A stretch of DNA of 32,038 bases, taken from assembly GCA_018819135.1 (NCBI GenBank), contig JAHJQK010000129.1:1-32038 (forward strand). Direction: 5' to 3'. The DNA comes from Pseudomonadota bacterium (GTDB taxonomy: Bacteria; Desulfobacterota; SM23-61). Below, piece after piece: positions 7,753 to 17,420 of the stretch. Position 1 is the stretch's first letter; the number at the start of each line of letters is the position of its first letter. The notes under the pieces were generated by a model. The model did not search any database and was not told the DNA's origin. It worked only from the letters and a program-made list of their open reading frames with translations. Both the position numbers and the translations under genes were made by a program.

Positions 7753-7832
7753 TTTTTTACGGGTTATTTTAGTTTTTTTTACCTTGTTATATTTCTCTAT
7801 CGTCAGAAAATGAAAAAACCTTAAAATTTTTT

Positions 7833-8975
7833 TTAATCCAATCCCCAGGCCAGGGCTTTTTCCATTTCTCCACGTACTTTTTCTACTTGTTCCAATTTCC
7901 TTCCTTTTTCCAAAGCCTTCCTGGCTCTGCTCCCGCCAATCCTTCCCAATGCCCAGGCTACGTGGCCCCTGACTATGGGTTCAGGATCTTTAAGAGCGGT
8001 TATCAAAAAAGGAATCGTATCTGGATCTCCTTGATTGCCCAGGGCCACGGCTGCATTCCTCTGCCAGAGCTTCCGATTCTCTTTGCGGATATAGTAGAGC
8101 AATGGCCAGACCTTTTGGGCATAGTGTTCCTGGGACATGGTTAAAAGAGTGGTGACCTGCAGGTGCTCCGCTCTCTCCATAAGAGCCTGGTTCATGGTCT
8201 TGGTCTTCCCCAGCCATTTTTTATTGCGGGGGCAACCTTCCTGGCACAGGTCACACCCGTAAACCCAAGTTCCCATCTTGGGCCTTAAATCGCGGGGAAT
8301 TTCTCCATCATTAAAATAGGAATGAAAGGCAATGCATTTTCGGGGGTCCATCTTTAAGGGAGCATACAGGGCACCCGTAGGGCAAGCCTCAATGCACTGC
8401 TGGCAATTTTCCGGGCAGCCGACTTGCAGAGTGGGCAGATCAGGGTCGAGTTCTCGATCCACCAGGTAAGGTTCATTGACCACCCAAGAACTTTGACCCA
8501 CGGCCTCGTTGGCAAAAGCGAAACAATTTTTTCCATAATTCGTCACCCCGGCCCTGGCTCCAGCCATCCGGGCTGGAGCCGGACCGTATAGAACCTTCAT
8601 GCCCAATCCCTGGAGAAATTTTTTAAACTCTTTTCTCCGCCGGCTATGCGGGGATTCTTCCGGACAAAATAATCCTTTCAGGTAGCAGCGGCCAATCTTT
8701 CCCGCTAAGGAAGGCGGGAAATCCTCTTCAAAATAACTGTCGGTTACCACAATGAGGGACTTGACCTCGGGAAGAAACCGGGCTGGATCGACAAATCGCG
8801 TGAGGTCCAGGTCCCTGACCGAAGTATTCTGGCTGAGTGTTTTCCCCCAGGCATACATCTGCAGACGACCGTTTAACTCTTCAGCGTAAAGAATAAAGGG
8901 TTCTGGCGTGGCCACCCCCACTCCCACGAATCCCAGATCCAGGGCTTTTTCCTTGATGGTTTGGGTCAAAGACAT
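7833..8975 (-). CDS. QueG-like double [4Fe-4S] protein with C-terminal HEAT repeats
   Basis: A 380-residue protein of the epoxyqueuosine reductase/reductive-dehalogenase-like superfamily. The ferredoxin part has a CPENCQQCIEACP motif and a second cluster motif CDLCQEGCP. The last ~100 residues form HEAT/PBS-lyase-like repeats (RNAAVALGNQG, VRGHVAWALGRIGG), as in QueG. The N-terminal part is divergent: the block aligned with QueG's GWIGKN region reads VTNYGKN, and the segment around residues 40-110 does not look like canonical QueG. It may be a paralogue acting on another substrate rather than the tRNA queuosine enzyme. No queuosine genes are adjacent. Confidence 0.7.
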   Translation of the reverse strand: MSLTQTIKEKALDLGFVGVGVATPEPFILYAEELNGRLQMYAWGKTLSQNTSVRDLDLTRFVDPARFLPEVKSLIVVTDSYFEEDFPPSLAGKIGRCYLKGLFCPEESPHSRRRKEFKKFLQGLGMKVLYGPAPARMAGARAGVTNYGKNCFAFANEAVGQSSWVVNEPYLVDRELDPDLPTLQVGCPENCQQCIEACPTGALYAPLKMDPRKCIAFHSYFNDGEIPRDLRPKMGTWVYGCDLCQEGCPRNKKWLGKTKTMNQALMERAEHLQVTTLLTMSQEHYAQKVWPLLYYIRKENRKLWQRNAAVALGNQGDPDTIPFLITALKDPEPIVRGHVAWALGRIGGSRARKALEKGRKLEQVEKVRGEMEKALAWGLD

Positions 8976-9004
8976 TTTTTTATTCCAAGCATTTCAGGTT
9001 CTGG

Positions 9005-9048
9005 GTTGCGAGTTTCAGGGTATGAGTCGGAAAATTTTAACTCGCAAC
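9005..9048. repeat. 44-bp palindromic intergenic repeat, copy 1
   Basis: GTTGCGAGTT (9005-9014) and its exact reverse complement AACTCGCAAC (9039-9048) are separated by 24 bp. The same arms with the same spacing recur at 13212-13255. It sits between the QueG-like and the solute-binding protein genes. Confidence 0.75.
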
Positions 9049-9073
9049 TCGCCAATGGCAACTTGCTTTAAAT

Positions 9074-10765
9074 TCACGGTTTCAACACGTAACGTTGCTG
9101 GGGCCTGGGTACAAACCATTTATGCAGATTGTAGTCAATCCCCGCCGGGGCTGGCTCAATGCCTTGGAAACGAGCGCTGATAATGGGCAGGGCGTAGGGA
9201 ACGAAAAGAAAGGTGTAAGGCTGGTCTTCGGCTAAAATTTCTTGGATCCGATCGTAACAAGCTTTACGCACTTTGGGGTCGAAGGTGTACCGGCCTTTCT
9301 CCAACAAGGCATCAACCTCTCGGTTCTGGTAAGAGATGAAATTCAATTCCTTCTCTCCCACCTTGCTGGAATGCCAAATGTCATAGATATCCGGGTCCTG
9401 CCCTAATGTCCATCCCAAGATAACGGCTTCAAAATTTTTTTTATCTATAAAGTCATTGATAAATGCCGCCCATTCCACCGTGCGGATTTTCACTTTGATC
9501 CCGATCATCCCTAAACGCCTTTGAATAATCTCAGCACATTTGGCCCTTAATTCATTGCCTTGATTCGTCAGTATAGTGAATTCAAAAGGTTTCCCATCTT
9601 TCTTTAGCAAACCATTTTTTCCTGAATCTTTCCAGCCGGCGTCCGCGAGCAGTTTCTTGGCTTTTTCTACGTCGTATGGATATTTCCGTACCTTAGGATT
9701 ATACCATTGCGTATCGGGCTTATACGGACCCGTGGCGACCAATCCCAACCCGAGTAGAACCCCGGCGATGATTTCTTCCTTATCAATGGCGCAGGTGATG
9801 GCTTGCCTTACGCGCCGGTCCTGGAACTTCCAGTCTTTTAGGTTGTAACCCAAATAGGTGAAGGCAAAAGCCAGGAACTTATACTTGCGAAAATCCCGGC
9901 GCATCTGATAGGTATCGGTTTGGCGTTTATACTGCAAGGGCGTGAGGCCCATATAGTCGAGACCACCCGCTTTTAATTCTAAAAACATAGTGGCCGGGTC
10001 GGGGATGATCCGGTAGATAAACCCATCAATGTAAGGGCGCCCTTCAAAATAATTGGGGTTGGCCTGGAGGACGATTTTCTCGCCGGTTTTCCATTCCTTG
10101 AAAAGGTAAGGTCCCATACCGATGGGCTTGCGGCTGAACGGCGTGGTATTGATATCCTTTCCCTCCAGCAGATGCTTGGGCAGAACAACCAGCGACCCCC
10201 AGCTGGATAACCCCGGGGCAAAGGGGCGTTTGTAGGTAACCCGGAAGGTATAGCGATCGGCGACCTGGGCCTCTTTAACTTCCTTAAAGTCCCCGGCGTA
10301 GGCGGTACGGGTATTCGGGTTGATGATGGTCTTAAATCCGAAGAGCACATCATCGGCCGTGAATTCTATCCCATCCTGCCACTTCACTCCCTGGCGTAAT
10401 TTAAAGGTGATGGTCAACCCGTCCTTAGAGACTGCCCAGGATTCAGCCAGGTCACCTACCAGGTTCAGGTTCTGGTCATATTTCACCAGGCCGTTGAAGA
10501 TCAATCCGGAGATACCGTGAGAGGCAGAGTCCGAGGCCAGCATGGGGATGAGGTTACTGGCATCGCCGATGGACCCCTGGATCAGGAGGTCCCCGTAGGC
10601 CGGGGGTCCAGAGTCGGCAAGGCCCTGCTCCCCCGTCGACTGCCAAGGCCTCTCTTCTGATTTATCGCACCCCACGGAAAGGACCGTGGAGAAAAGGAAA
10701 AGGGATATACGAATGAGGAGGGCCAATTTTGAATGGCCGATTTTCCTTCCTCTCCATCTCTCCAT
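9074..10765 (-). CDS. Peptide/nickel-type ABC transporter solute-binding lipoprotein (SBP family 5)
   Basis: A 563-residue extracytoplasmic binding protein of the DppA/OppA family. The signal peptide ends in the lipobox LSVGC, so it should be a lipoprotein anchored at that Cys. The family 5 core is evident: a DASNLIPML segment near the N-terminus, LAESWAVSKDGLTITFKLR, and the typical KPIGMGPY and VRQAITCAIDKEEI blocks. The ATG follows GGGAG. No permease or ATPase genes are adjacent: the next gene upstream is divergent and the one downstream is the QueG-like gene, so it is an orphan binding protein. Peptides are the likely ligand, but nickel or other ligands cannot be excluded. Confidence 0.9.
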   Translation of the reverse strand: MERWRGRKIGHSKLALLIRISLFLFSTVLSVGCDKSEERPWQSTGEQGLADSGPPAYGDLLIQGSIGDASNLIPMLASDSASHGISGLIFNGLVKYDQNLNLVGDLAESWAVSKDGLTITFKLRQGVKWQDGIEFTADDVLFGFKTIINPNTRTAYAGDFKEVKEAQVADRYTFRVTYKRPFAPGLSSWGSLVVLPKHLLEGKDINTTPFSRKPIGMGPYLFKEWKTGEKIVLQANPNYFEGRPYIDGFIYRIIPDPATMFLELKAGGLDYMGLTPLQYKRQTDTYQMRRDFRKYKFLAFAFTYLGYNLKDWKFQDRRVRQAITCAIDKEEIIAGVLLGLGLVATGPYKPDTQWYNPKVRKYPYDVEKAKKLLADAGWKDSGKNGLLKKDGKPFEFTILTNQGNELRAKCAEIIQRRLGMIGIKVKIRTVEWAAFINDFIDKKNFEAVILGWTLGQDPDIYDIWHSSKVGEKELNFISYQNREVDALLEKGRYTFDPKVRKACYDRIQEILAEDQPYTFLFVPYALPIISARFQGIEPAPAGIDYNLHKWFVPRPQQRYVLKP

Positions 10766-10903
10766 TTCCTTATCTCCCGCTTCCTGTTCTTTTAAAAACG
10801 GTAACGTAACCCTGCCTCATTTTCAAGTTAAAAAACCTTGAAAAAAAAGAAATAATTTGTTAGGAAAAGAGAATCATTCGTTTAACCCCAAGAGGAGCTT
10901 CCC

Positions 10904-11797
10904 ATGCTGGAAGAGATCCCCAGAAAGATTAAGATCATCATCAACCCGAAAGCCGGGGGGGGAAAAGGGCGAAAAATGTTTCCCTTGCTCCGCCAAAAAC
11001 TATTGGATCGAAAAATCTCCTTTCATCTTCAATTCTCGGAGAGCGCTGAACATGTAACCCATCTGGCCCGCCAGGCCCAGGGGGAAGGTTACAATTTGAT
11101 CATTTCTTGCGGGGGCGATGGCACGGCTCACCATGCCCTTCAGGCCATGGTGGGGAGCCGAGGGGTCATGGGTTTGATTCCCTTGGGAACAGGAAACGAT
11201 TTCCCCGGGAACCTGGGCATCGGGGAAAATATGGATTTTGCTTGCGACCTCCTTCTAAAAGGCAAGGTTCGCAAGATGGACGTGATCCAGGTCAATTCCG
11301 GGCCTTATATGGCCGGAGTGGGTGGCGTGGGTTTTGACTCCGAGGTGAATGCGATCGCCAACAAACTCAGCCGTTTCCTAAGCGGAAAAGCTGCCTACGT
11401 CCTCCCGGTGCTTTTAAAGACCATTACCTATCGGCCCAAAGAAATATCCCTGCGCCTGGACAATGAAAATCTACAAGGTCCGATATTAATGGTGGCCTTC
11501 GGGAATATCAAAAGTTACGGAAAGGGCATGCAGATCACTCCCCTCGCCGAACCAGACGATGGACTTTTGGACGTTTGTTGGATTGACCCGGTTAAAACAT
11601 TCCGTCTCTATCGCTTTTTTCCCACTGTTTTTGCCGGCGAACACATTGCCATGCCCGAAGTCCATTATTACCGCTCTACGATCGCCCGGGTGGAATCTTT
11701 GGTTCCGCTGGACCTGTATGGAGACGGAGAATTGCTCGGCCAGACGCCTTTTACCCTGCGCGTTCTCCCCCAGTCCTTGCGGGTGCTGGTCCCATGA
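10904..11797 (+). CDS. Diacylglycerol/lipid kinase (DagK/YegS family)
   Basis: A 297-residue lipid kinase of the DAGK_cat family. The N-terminal nucleotide-binding motif INPKAGGGKG is followed by the hallmark ISCGGDGT and the PLGTGNDF motif. The C-terminal domain carries DLYGDGELLGQTP, also typical. It phosphorylates diacylglycerol or a related lipid at the inner membrane face. The ATG follows GAGGAG. It heads a plus-strand operon and overlaps xseA by 4 bp (ATGA). Confidence 0.93.
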   Translation: MLEEIPRKIKIIINPKAGGGKGRKMFPLLRQKLLDRKISFHLQFSESAEHVTHLARQAQGEGYNLIISCGGDGTAHHALQAMVGSRGVMGLIPLGTGNDFPGNLGIGENMDFACDLLLKGKVRKMDVIQVNSGPYMAGVGGVGFDSEVNAIANKLSRFLSGKAAYVLPVLLKTITYRPKEISLRLDNENLQGPILMVAFGNIKSYGKGMQITPLAEPDDGLLDVCWIDPVKTFRLYRFFPTVFAGEHIAMPEVHYYRSTIARVESLVPLDLYGDGELLGQTPFTLRVLPQSLRVLVP

Positions 11798-13176
11798 ATT
11801 CCTTTCGACCTACCTACACTGTTTCTCAGTTGACGCTGGAGATTAAAACGCTCTTAGAGCACAACTTCGAGTACCTCTGGCTGGAAGGAGAAATTTCTAA
11901 TCTTCGTCTTCCCAGCTCGGGTCATCTTTACTTTACTTTGAAAGACGAGTTCGCCCAGATCCGGGGGGTAATGTTTAAACTGCAAAACCGGATTCTAAAA
12001 TTCGAGCCCGTCGACGGTTTACAGGTATTATGTTACGGGCGACTTTCGGTCTACGAGCCCCGGGGTGAATATCAAATCATCATAGATTACATGGAACCCA
12101 AGGGACTCGGGGCGCTGCAGCTGGCCTTCGAGCAATTGAAGGAGAAACTATCTAACGAAGGACTCTTCGACCCAGGGCATAAAAAGCCCTTGCCCCATCT
12201 CCCGGGGAAAATTGGCATCGTAACTTCTCCCACGGGCGCGGCAATTCGGGATATTCTCCAGATCATCGACCGTCGCTTTGCCAACGTACCCATCCTGCTC
12301 TATCCTGTTCGAGTGCAGGGGCCAGGAGCTGCGCAAGAAATTGCCCAAGCCATCACCGAACTCAGCCAGTGGCCGCAAATCGATGTCATCATCGTTGGGC
12401 GAGGGGGAGGTTCCTTAGAAGACCTGTGGGCCTTCAACGAGGAGGTCGTCGCTCGGGCCATCTTCCATTCCCGGGTTCCCATCATATCGGCCGTTGGCCA
12501 TGAAATTGATTTTACGATTGCTGATTTTGTTGCCGACTTGCGCGCTCCAACCCCGTCCGCAGCGGCTGAGCTGGTGGTCCGGAATAAAGTTGAACTCGTC
12601 CAATCCCTGAAAAATTTAGGGGATCGTCTGGCCCATGCCGGCCGGGCTTTTACGGAGTCAAAACGGGAACGGCTTCAATCCCTTCTTCACCGTCTGGCTG
12701 ACCCGAGAAAAAAACTTGCTGATCAACGGCTGCGTCTGGACGACCTTTTCTTCCGGCTCGCCAGCATCATCCACCGGAATCAATCCCAAAAAACCGACCT
12801 GTTCAGGCTGAAGGCGGAAACCCTCCTTCTTCTGCATCCGGGACGGCGGGTCGTGGAATATTCTCACCGCCTTCGTCAGTTGTTCCGGCAGCTGACCATG
12901 GCCCAACAGGTTGCCATGCGCCTCTGGCGCCAGAAAACGCAGGGAGGTGTAGAAAAACTTCAGACCTTAAGTCCCCTGGCGATTTTGGCAAGAGGATACA
13001 GTATCGCCTTGCTCCTTCCTGCCCAGGAAATCATCCGCCGGGCCTCGAGCGTAAAGGTAAATGATCAAGTGCAAGTAAAAGTTCATCAAGGAGAATTCAT
13101 CGCCAGAGTGGAAGAAGTGAAAGAAAAGCAAGAAGACCAACAACCGTCCTTGACGCTAAAGTCGAGAGGTGTATAA
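11794..13176 (+). CDS. xseA: Exodeoxyribonuclease VII large subunit
   Basis: A 460-residue XseA, the catalytic large subunit of the single-strand-specific exonuclease VII. The N-terminal OB fold includes WLEGEISNLRLPSSGHLYF. The catalytic domain shows GIVTSPTGAAIRDI, IIVGRGGGSLEDLWAFNEE and ISAVGHEIDFTI. A long basic helical region follows, ending with the ILARGYSIALL block. It is translationally coupled to the kinase (4-bp overlap). The small subunit xseB follows after 120 bp, a gap occupied by a palindromic repeat. Confidence 0.97.
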   Translation: MNSFRPTYTVSQLTLEIKTLLEHNFEYLWLEGEISNLRLPSSGHLYFTLKDEFAQIRGVMFKLQNRILKFEPVDGLQVLCYGRLSVYEPRGEYQIIIDYMEPKGLGALQLAFEQLKEKLSNEGLFDPGHKKPLPHLPGKIGIVTSPTGAAIRDILQIIDRRFANVPILLYPVRVQGPGAAQEIAQAITELSQWPQIDVIIVGRGGGSLEDLWAFNEEVVARAIFHSRVPIISAVGHEIDFTIADFVADLRAPTPSAAAELVVRNKVELVQSLKNLGDRLAHAGRAFTESKRERLQSLLHRLADPRKKLADQRLRLDDLFFRLASIIHRNQSQKTDLFRLKAETLLLLHPGRRVVEYSHRLRQLFRQLTMAQQVAMRLWRQKTQGGVEKLQTLSPLAILARGYSIALLLPAQEIIRRASSVKVNDQVQVKVHQGEFIARVEEVKEKQEDQQPSLTLKSRGV

Positions 13177-13211
13177 TAATTGCAGTAAAAAAGTTTAAAA
13201 AAATTGTTACC

Positions 13212-13255
13212 GTTGCGAGTTACAGGCCGGAAGATTTAGGAAACAAACTCGCAAC
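13212..13255. repeat. 44-bp palindromic intergenic repeat, copy 2
   Basis: GTTGCGAGTT (13212-13221) and AACTCGCAAC (13246-13255) enclose 24 bp, the same arms and spacing as at 9005-9048, but with a different interior. It lies between xseA and xseB inside one operon, so it is transcribed and can fold into a hairpin. Confidence 0.75.
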
Positions 13256-13296
13256 TTGAAACCCGAGAACCCGAAACTGGATGATTAGGGGGAGAG

Positions 13297-13533
13297 GTGG
13301 CGGAACAGAAATTCGAGGATGCTTTCCAGAAATTAGAAACGATTGTCAAGAAACTCGAGGAGGGAAATCTCAGCCTGGAAGATTCCCTTAAAGCTTTCGA
13401 GGAAGGTGTACGCCTGTCCCGCTTTTGTTCCAAAAAGTTGGATGAGGCCGAGAAGAAGGTAGAAATTCTTCTGAAAGACAGTAACGGACGCCTCGTTCCC
13501 AAACCCTTCTCCTTGGATGCAGAAGAGGATTGA
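13297..13533 (+). CDS. xseB: Exodeoxyribonuclease VII small subunit
   Basis: A 78-residue XseB, a helical hairpin protein that assembles along the XseA coiled coil. The family signature FEDAFQKLETIVKKLEEG and the LSLEDSLKAFEEG block are present. The start is GTG at 13297, preceded by GGGGAGAG. The 3' end overlaps ispA by 17 bp, which indicates coupled translation. Confidence 0.96.
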   Translation: MAEQKFEDAFQKLETIVKKLEEGNLSLEDSLKAFEEGVRLSRFCSKKLDEAEKKVEILLKDSNGRLVPKPFSLDAEED

Positions 13534-14425
13534 TTTGAACCTGCAGAAATACATCCAGCGCCGCCGGCAGATGATCGACAGAGCTTTAGAGCGTTGGGTT
13601 CCCGGCGAGCATGAGTTTCCCCCCCAGATCCACCAAGCCATGCGCTACAGCCTATTTGCCGGAGGAAAACGTATCCGTCCCATCCTGACGTTAGCTGCGG
13701 CCGAGGCTGTTGGCGGGCGGGCGGTGGATGCTCTTCCTTTAGCCTGTTCCCTGGAGCTCATCCACACCTACTCTTTGATCCATGATGACCTCCCGGCCAT
13801 GGATAACGACGACCTACGCCGGGGAAAACCCACCAGCCACAAAATTTTTGGAGAGGCTTTGGCCATTCTAACCGGGGATGCGCTGCTGAGCGAGGCTTTT
13901 TATCTCATGTCCCGGCCTGACCTGATGAAGAAAGTCTCTTCTCATCGACGTTTACGGGCGATAAGCCAGGTTGCCCGCGCCGCCGGCTCGCTGGGAATGG
14001 TTGGCGGGCAGGCCATGGATATTCTTTCCCAGGGAAAAGGGATGGAAAAGCACCTCCTGGAATACATCCACAGCCACAAGACCGGGGCTCTGATTGCTGC
14101 TGCCGTGAGTGCCGGGGCCATCGTTGGCGGAGCTTCAGCCAGAGAATACAGGGCTTTGAACGGTTACGGAGAGAAACTTGGGTTAGCGTTTCAGATCATC
14201 GACGATCTCCTCGACGTTCACGGAGAGGTACGGAAGCTCGGCAAGGCCGTCCGCAAGGATCAAATTCAAAAAAAAGCTACCTACCCGGCATTCTTCGGAG
14301 TCAGCGATTCTCGCCGCCAGGCTGATTGCTTGGTGCAAGAAGCCCTGGCCTACTTAAAACCCCTCAATTGGCGGGCCAACCCTTTACGAGAAATCGCCCA
14401 ATTCATCTTAACTAGATCGAACTAA
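13517..14425 (+). CDS. ispA: Geranylgeranyl/farnesyl diphosphate synthase
   Basis: A 302-residue short-chain trans-prenyltransferase that condenses isopentenyl diphosphate with allylic diphosphates. The first Asp-rich motif is LIHDDLPAMDNDD and the second is FQIIDDLLDV; the substrate-binding FAGGKRIRP block is near residue 50. Chain length (C15 or C20) cannot be fixed from sequence alone. Its TAA stop directly abuts the dxs ATG, placing two steps of isoprenoid supply in one transcript. Confidence 0.95.
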   Translation: MQKRIDLNLQKYIQRRRQMIDRALERWVPGEHEFPPQIHQAMRYSLFAGGKRIRPILTLAAAEAVGGRAVDALPLACSLELIHTYSLIHDDLPAMDNDDLRRGKPTSHKIFGEALAILTGDALLSEAFYLMSRPDLMKKVSSHRRLRAISQVARAAGSLGMVGGQAMDILSQGKGMEKHLLEYIHSHKTGALIAAAVSAGAIVGGASAREYRALNGYGEKLGLAFQIIDDLLDVHGEVRKLGKAVRKDQIQKKATYPAFFGVSDSRRQADCLVQEALAYLKPLNWRANPLREIAQFILTRSN

Positions 14426-16312
14426 ATGGGACGCTTGTTGCAATTGATCGATAGCCCAGCGGACCTACGTAAGATGCGTATAGCGGACCTTCCTCTGCTT
14501 GCCCAGGAAATCCGGGAGGAAATCATCAGCACCGTTTCTAAAATCGGCGGCCATCTGGCTTCCAGCCTGGGGGTGGTAGAGCTGACCCTGGCCCTCCATT
14601 ATGTTTTCGACACTCCGCAGGATCGCCTGATTTGGGACGTTGGCCATCAAACTTACACTCACAAGCTCGTTACGGGCCGGCGGGAAACCTTTCCTACCCT
14701 GCGCCAGTTTGGGGGTATTAGTGGATTTCCCCGGAGAGAAGAAAGCCTTTATGACGCTTTCGGGACAGGGCATTCCGGCACCTCCATCTCGGCAGCTCTG
14801 GGAATGGCCCAGGCCCGTTGTTTGCGGGGAGAAGGCCACAAGGTGATCGCTGTTATCGGCGATGGGTCCATGACCGCTGGCCTGGCCTTTGAGGGCTTGA
14901 ATCAGGCCGGGGCCATGGATAAGGACTTAATCGTTATCCTCAACGATAACGAACTGTCTATTTCGCCCAATGTCGGTGCTCTCTCTTCCTATCTGAACCG
15001 CTTGATGACGGGTCAATTCGCCACTCGTTTCCGCGATGAGATCAAAGGTTTTCTCAAACATCTTCCCGGAATTGGAGATCCAGCGCTGAAATGGGCGAAA
15101 TACGCCGAGGAATCCCTCAAGGGATTTTTTCTGCCGGGATTGCTCTTTGAAGAACTCGGGTTCAAATACGTTGGCCCGCTGCCCGGTCACAAGTTCGAGG
15201 CTCTTATCGAAAACTTTCGTAACATTAAGAAACTTCATGGCCCTATTCTTGTCCATGTCCTCACGACCAAGGGGAAAGGATACCCTCCGGCGGAAAAAGA
15301 CCCCGTAACTTTCCACGGGGTCGGACCCTTCCAGGCCGAATCTGGAGAGATCATCCAGCCCCAAGCAGGATCCCTTTCCTATACCCAGGTCTTTGGGGAA
15401 ACGATGGTAAAGTTGGCCAGGGAGAATCCCCGATTGGTTGGGATAACGGCCGCCATGCCTCAGGGAACGGGTCTGGATGCCTTTGCGGCGGAATTTCCCG
15501 AACGATTTTTCGATGTGGGCATCGCCGAGCAACACGGAATAACCTTTGCCGCGGGTTTGGCCGCCGAAGGATTCGTCCCGGTAGTGGCCATTTATTCCAC
15601 ATTCATGCAGCGGGCCTATGACCAAATCCTTCATGATATTTGTTTGCAGAAGCTCCCCGTCGTCCTGGCCATGGACCGCGGAGGCATCGTCGGCGCCGAC
15701 GGTCCGACGCATCATGGCCTTTTCGACTTCTCTTACCTTCGACATATTCCGAACCTGATCATTATGGCCCCGAAAGATGAAAATGAGCTGCAACATATGC
15801 TGAAGACCGCCGTAGATTGCGGCCAACCGGCTTCCTTACGTTATCCCAGGGGGAATGGCTGGGGGGGAGCCCTAAATACAGAAATGAAAGCATTGCCGAT
15901 CGGGAGGGGGGAAGTGTTAGTGCAGGGAAGGGATGTGGTCATCCTGGCTATCGGCTCTACGGTCCGACCTGCTTTGGAGGCGGCTCGGGGATTGTCTGAC
16001 CAGGGTTGGCGCGCCGCGGTGATCAACGCCCGGTATGTCAAACCGCTGGATGAAGAATTGATCTGCTCCCTCGCTGCGGAGGTTCAGCGGGTGGTTACGG
16101 TAGAGGAAAATTCCCTCCAGGGAGGATTCGGCAGCGCCATCCTCGAGTTGTTCGAGCAGAAAAGGATCCCTTCTGTCAAAGTCAAGCGCCTGGGGATTCC
16201 TGACACCTTCGTGGAACATGGGCCTCAGGATTTTTTAAGGCATAAATATGAGATCGATGCCGCAGGAATTTTCCGGGCCGCAGAAGCGCTCCTGAAATCA
16301 TCTGGAAATTAA
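14426..16312 (+). CDS. dxs: 1-deoxy-D-xylulose-5-phosphate synthase
   Basis: A 628-residue thiamine-diphosphate enzyme that joins pyruvate and glyceraldehyde-3-phosphate in the first step of the MEP pathway. Visible landmarks are GHQTYTHKL, the ThDP motif [13 protein letters not shown] ending in ILNDNE, the catalytic Glu block [15 protein letters not shown] and [15 protein letters not shown]. Length is normal. The start is immediately after ispA, with no spacer. The 3' end overlaps the convergent lipoate-ligase-like gene by 15 bp, so no room is left for a terminator. Confidence 0.97.
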   Translation: MGRLLQLIDSPADLRKMRIADLPLLAQEIREEIISTVSKIGGHLASSLGVVELTLALHYVFDTPQDRLIWDVGHQTYTHKLVTGRRETFPTLRQFGGISGFPRREESLYDAFGTGHSGTSISAALGMAQARCLRGEGHKVIAVIGDGSMTAGLAFEGLNQAGAMDKDLIVILNDNELSISPNVGALSSYLNRLMTGQFATRFRDEIKGFLKHLPGIGDPALKWAKYAEESLKGFFLPGLLFEELGFKYVGPLPGHKFEALIENFRNIKKLHGPILVHVLTTKGKGYPPAEKDPVTFHGVGPFQAESGEIIQPQAGSLSYTQVFGETMVKLARENPRLVGITAAMPQGTGLDAFAAEFPERFFDVGIAEQHGITFAAGLAAEGFVPVVAIYSTFMQRAYDQILHDICLQKLPVVLAMDRGGIVGADGPTHHGLFDFSYLRHIPNLIIMAPKDENELQHMLKTAVDCGQPASLRYPRGNGWGGALNTEMKALPIGRGEVLVQGRDVVILAIGSTVRPALEAARGLSDQGWRAAVINARYVKPLDEELICSLAAEVQRVVTVEENSLQGGFGSAILELFEQKRIPSVKVKRLGIPDTFVEHGPQDFLRHKYEIDAAGIFRAAEALLKSSGN

Positions 16313-17410
16313 AACGGAGGCTAGGGCTTCCCTGGCAGCCTGGGCCAAAGGGCGGGTAATATCTTCGGCGGTGAGCATGGGGATTTGGGCCTTCCGACGC
16401 TCCAGGGTATCTTTCACGGTGCTGAAAATTTTTCCTTCGTCTCCAGCCTCTACTCCCCGAAGGTTACTTTCAATCTCTTCCAGCGCTTCACTCGGCTGAA
16501 TGAAGAAATCTCCGCACAACATCGCTTGATCGATTTTTTTCTGCGGATCGACCACTACCTGAGCGATAATCAACTTGCGGGCTTTATAGCGGGACTTTCC
16601 TCTCCGGTATCCGGGCGCCAGCCCGGCAAATTTGCGCTCGCTCGACCTTTTGTAAATCCATTCCGGCGAGGTATAGAGGGGCTTAAGTTTCTCCAAGACC
16701 TCTTTCTCTTCTGGAGAAATCTCTCCGGGGACCAAGCTGGCTCCCAAGACGCGCTCCACATTATGGCGCACGGCCTCGTTAAATTCCTCCCAAGAAGGCA
16801 TGCGACCGGTTACTTTTTCTACGCTGGTTACGTAATCCCCAAGCTGGGTAACGGGTTTGTCAGCAAACTTTTCCGGTGGAATCTTAAGAACTCGTGCGGC
16901 CAGGTCCACCCGGGGGGTTCCGATGTTCATAAAACTTCCCAGGTATAAGGTGTTATTAATCAGAGCTGTTCCCAGCCCGGAAATCTTAGCCGGGCCGATT
17001 TGGACATCCCCGATGTGCCGATACCAGGCCTCCGTGGCTCCCAGGCTTCGCAGCGTGCCGGTGATGACTTCTCCTTGCCAAGCCCTGGCCGCTTCTTCCA
17101 GGTTTTCGAACCATTCGCGATCCAAGAGGGCGACCGCAAAGCGGGTCTGGTCATCATAAAAAAGACACCCTCCCCCGCCCACCCGGCGGGAGATGTCCAC
17201 TCCCAACCTCTGGCATTCCTGAATATCCAATTCTTCATCTATATCCTGGAACTCTCCCAGTTGGACGCAGGGTCTTTGCACCCTAAAGGTTAAAATGGTG
17301 TTCTGCGCTTTTTGTCCATCCCGATTCCTGACCTCGATGATCGCCCGCCGCAGTGGCTCGTGTTCAGCCAGACTATCGTAGGTTACCTCCAACAGACGCA
17401 ATTCCCCCAT
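16298..17410 (-). CDS. lplA: Lipoate-protein ligase A family protein
   Basis: A 370-residue member of the biotin/lipoate ligase family, which attaches lipoate (or octanoate) to lipoyl domains. The family block normally RRxSGGGAVYHD reads [13 protein letters not shown], and the binding Lys lies in [11 protein letters not shown]-terminal accessory region of about 120 residues contains a lipoate-ligase-like PEWIYKRS segment. The ATG at 17410 was preferred over an in-frame TTG two codons upstream. It starts 10 bp after the dctM stop, so it is probably cotranscribed with the TRAP genes. Lipoate or octanoate transfer is inferred; the exact substrate is not shown. Confidence 0.85.
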   Translation of the reverse strand: MGELRLLEVTYDSLAEHEPLRRAIIEVRNRDGQKAQNTILTFRVQRPCVQLGEFQDIDEELDIQECQRLGVDISRRVGGGGCLFYDDQTRFAVALLDREWFENLEEAARAWQGEVITGTLRSLGATEAWYRHIGDVQIGPAKISGLGTALINNTLYLGSFMNIGTPRVDLAARVLKIPPEKFADKPVTQLGDYVTSVEKVTGRMPSWEEFNEAVRHNVERVLGASLVPGEISPEEKEVLEKLKPLYTSPEWIYKRSSERKFAGLAPGYRRGKSRYKARKLIIAQVVVDPQKKIDQAMLCGDFFIQPSEALEEIESNLRGVEAGDEGKIFSTVKDTLERRKAQIPMLTAEDITRPLAQAAREALASVLISR

Positions 17411-17420
17411 GGCCAAAACC

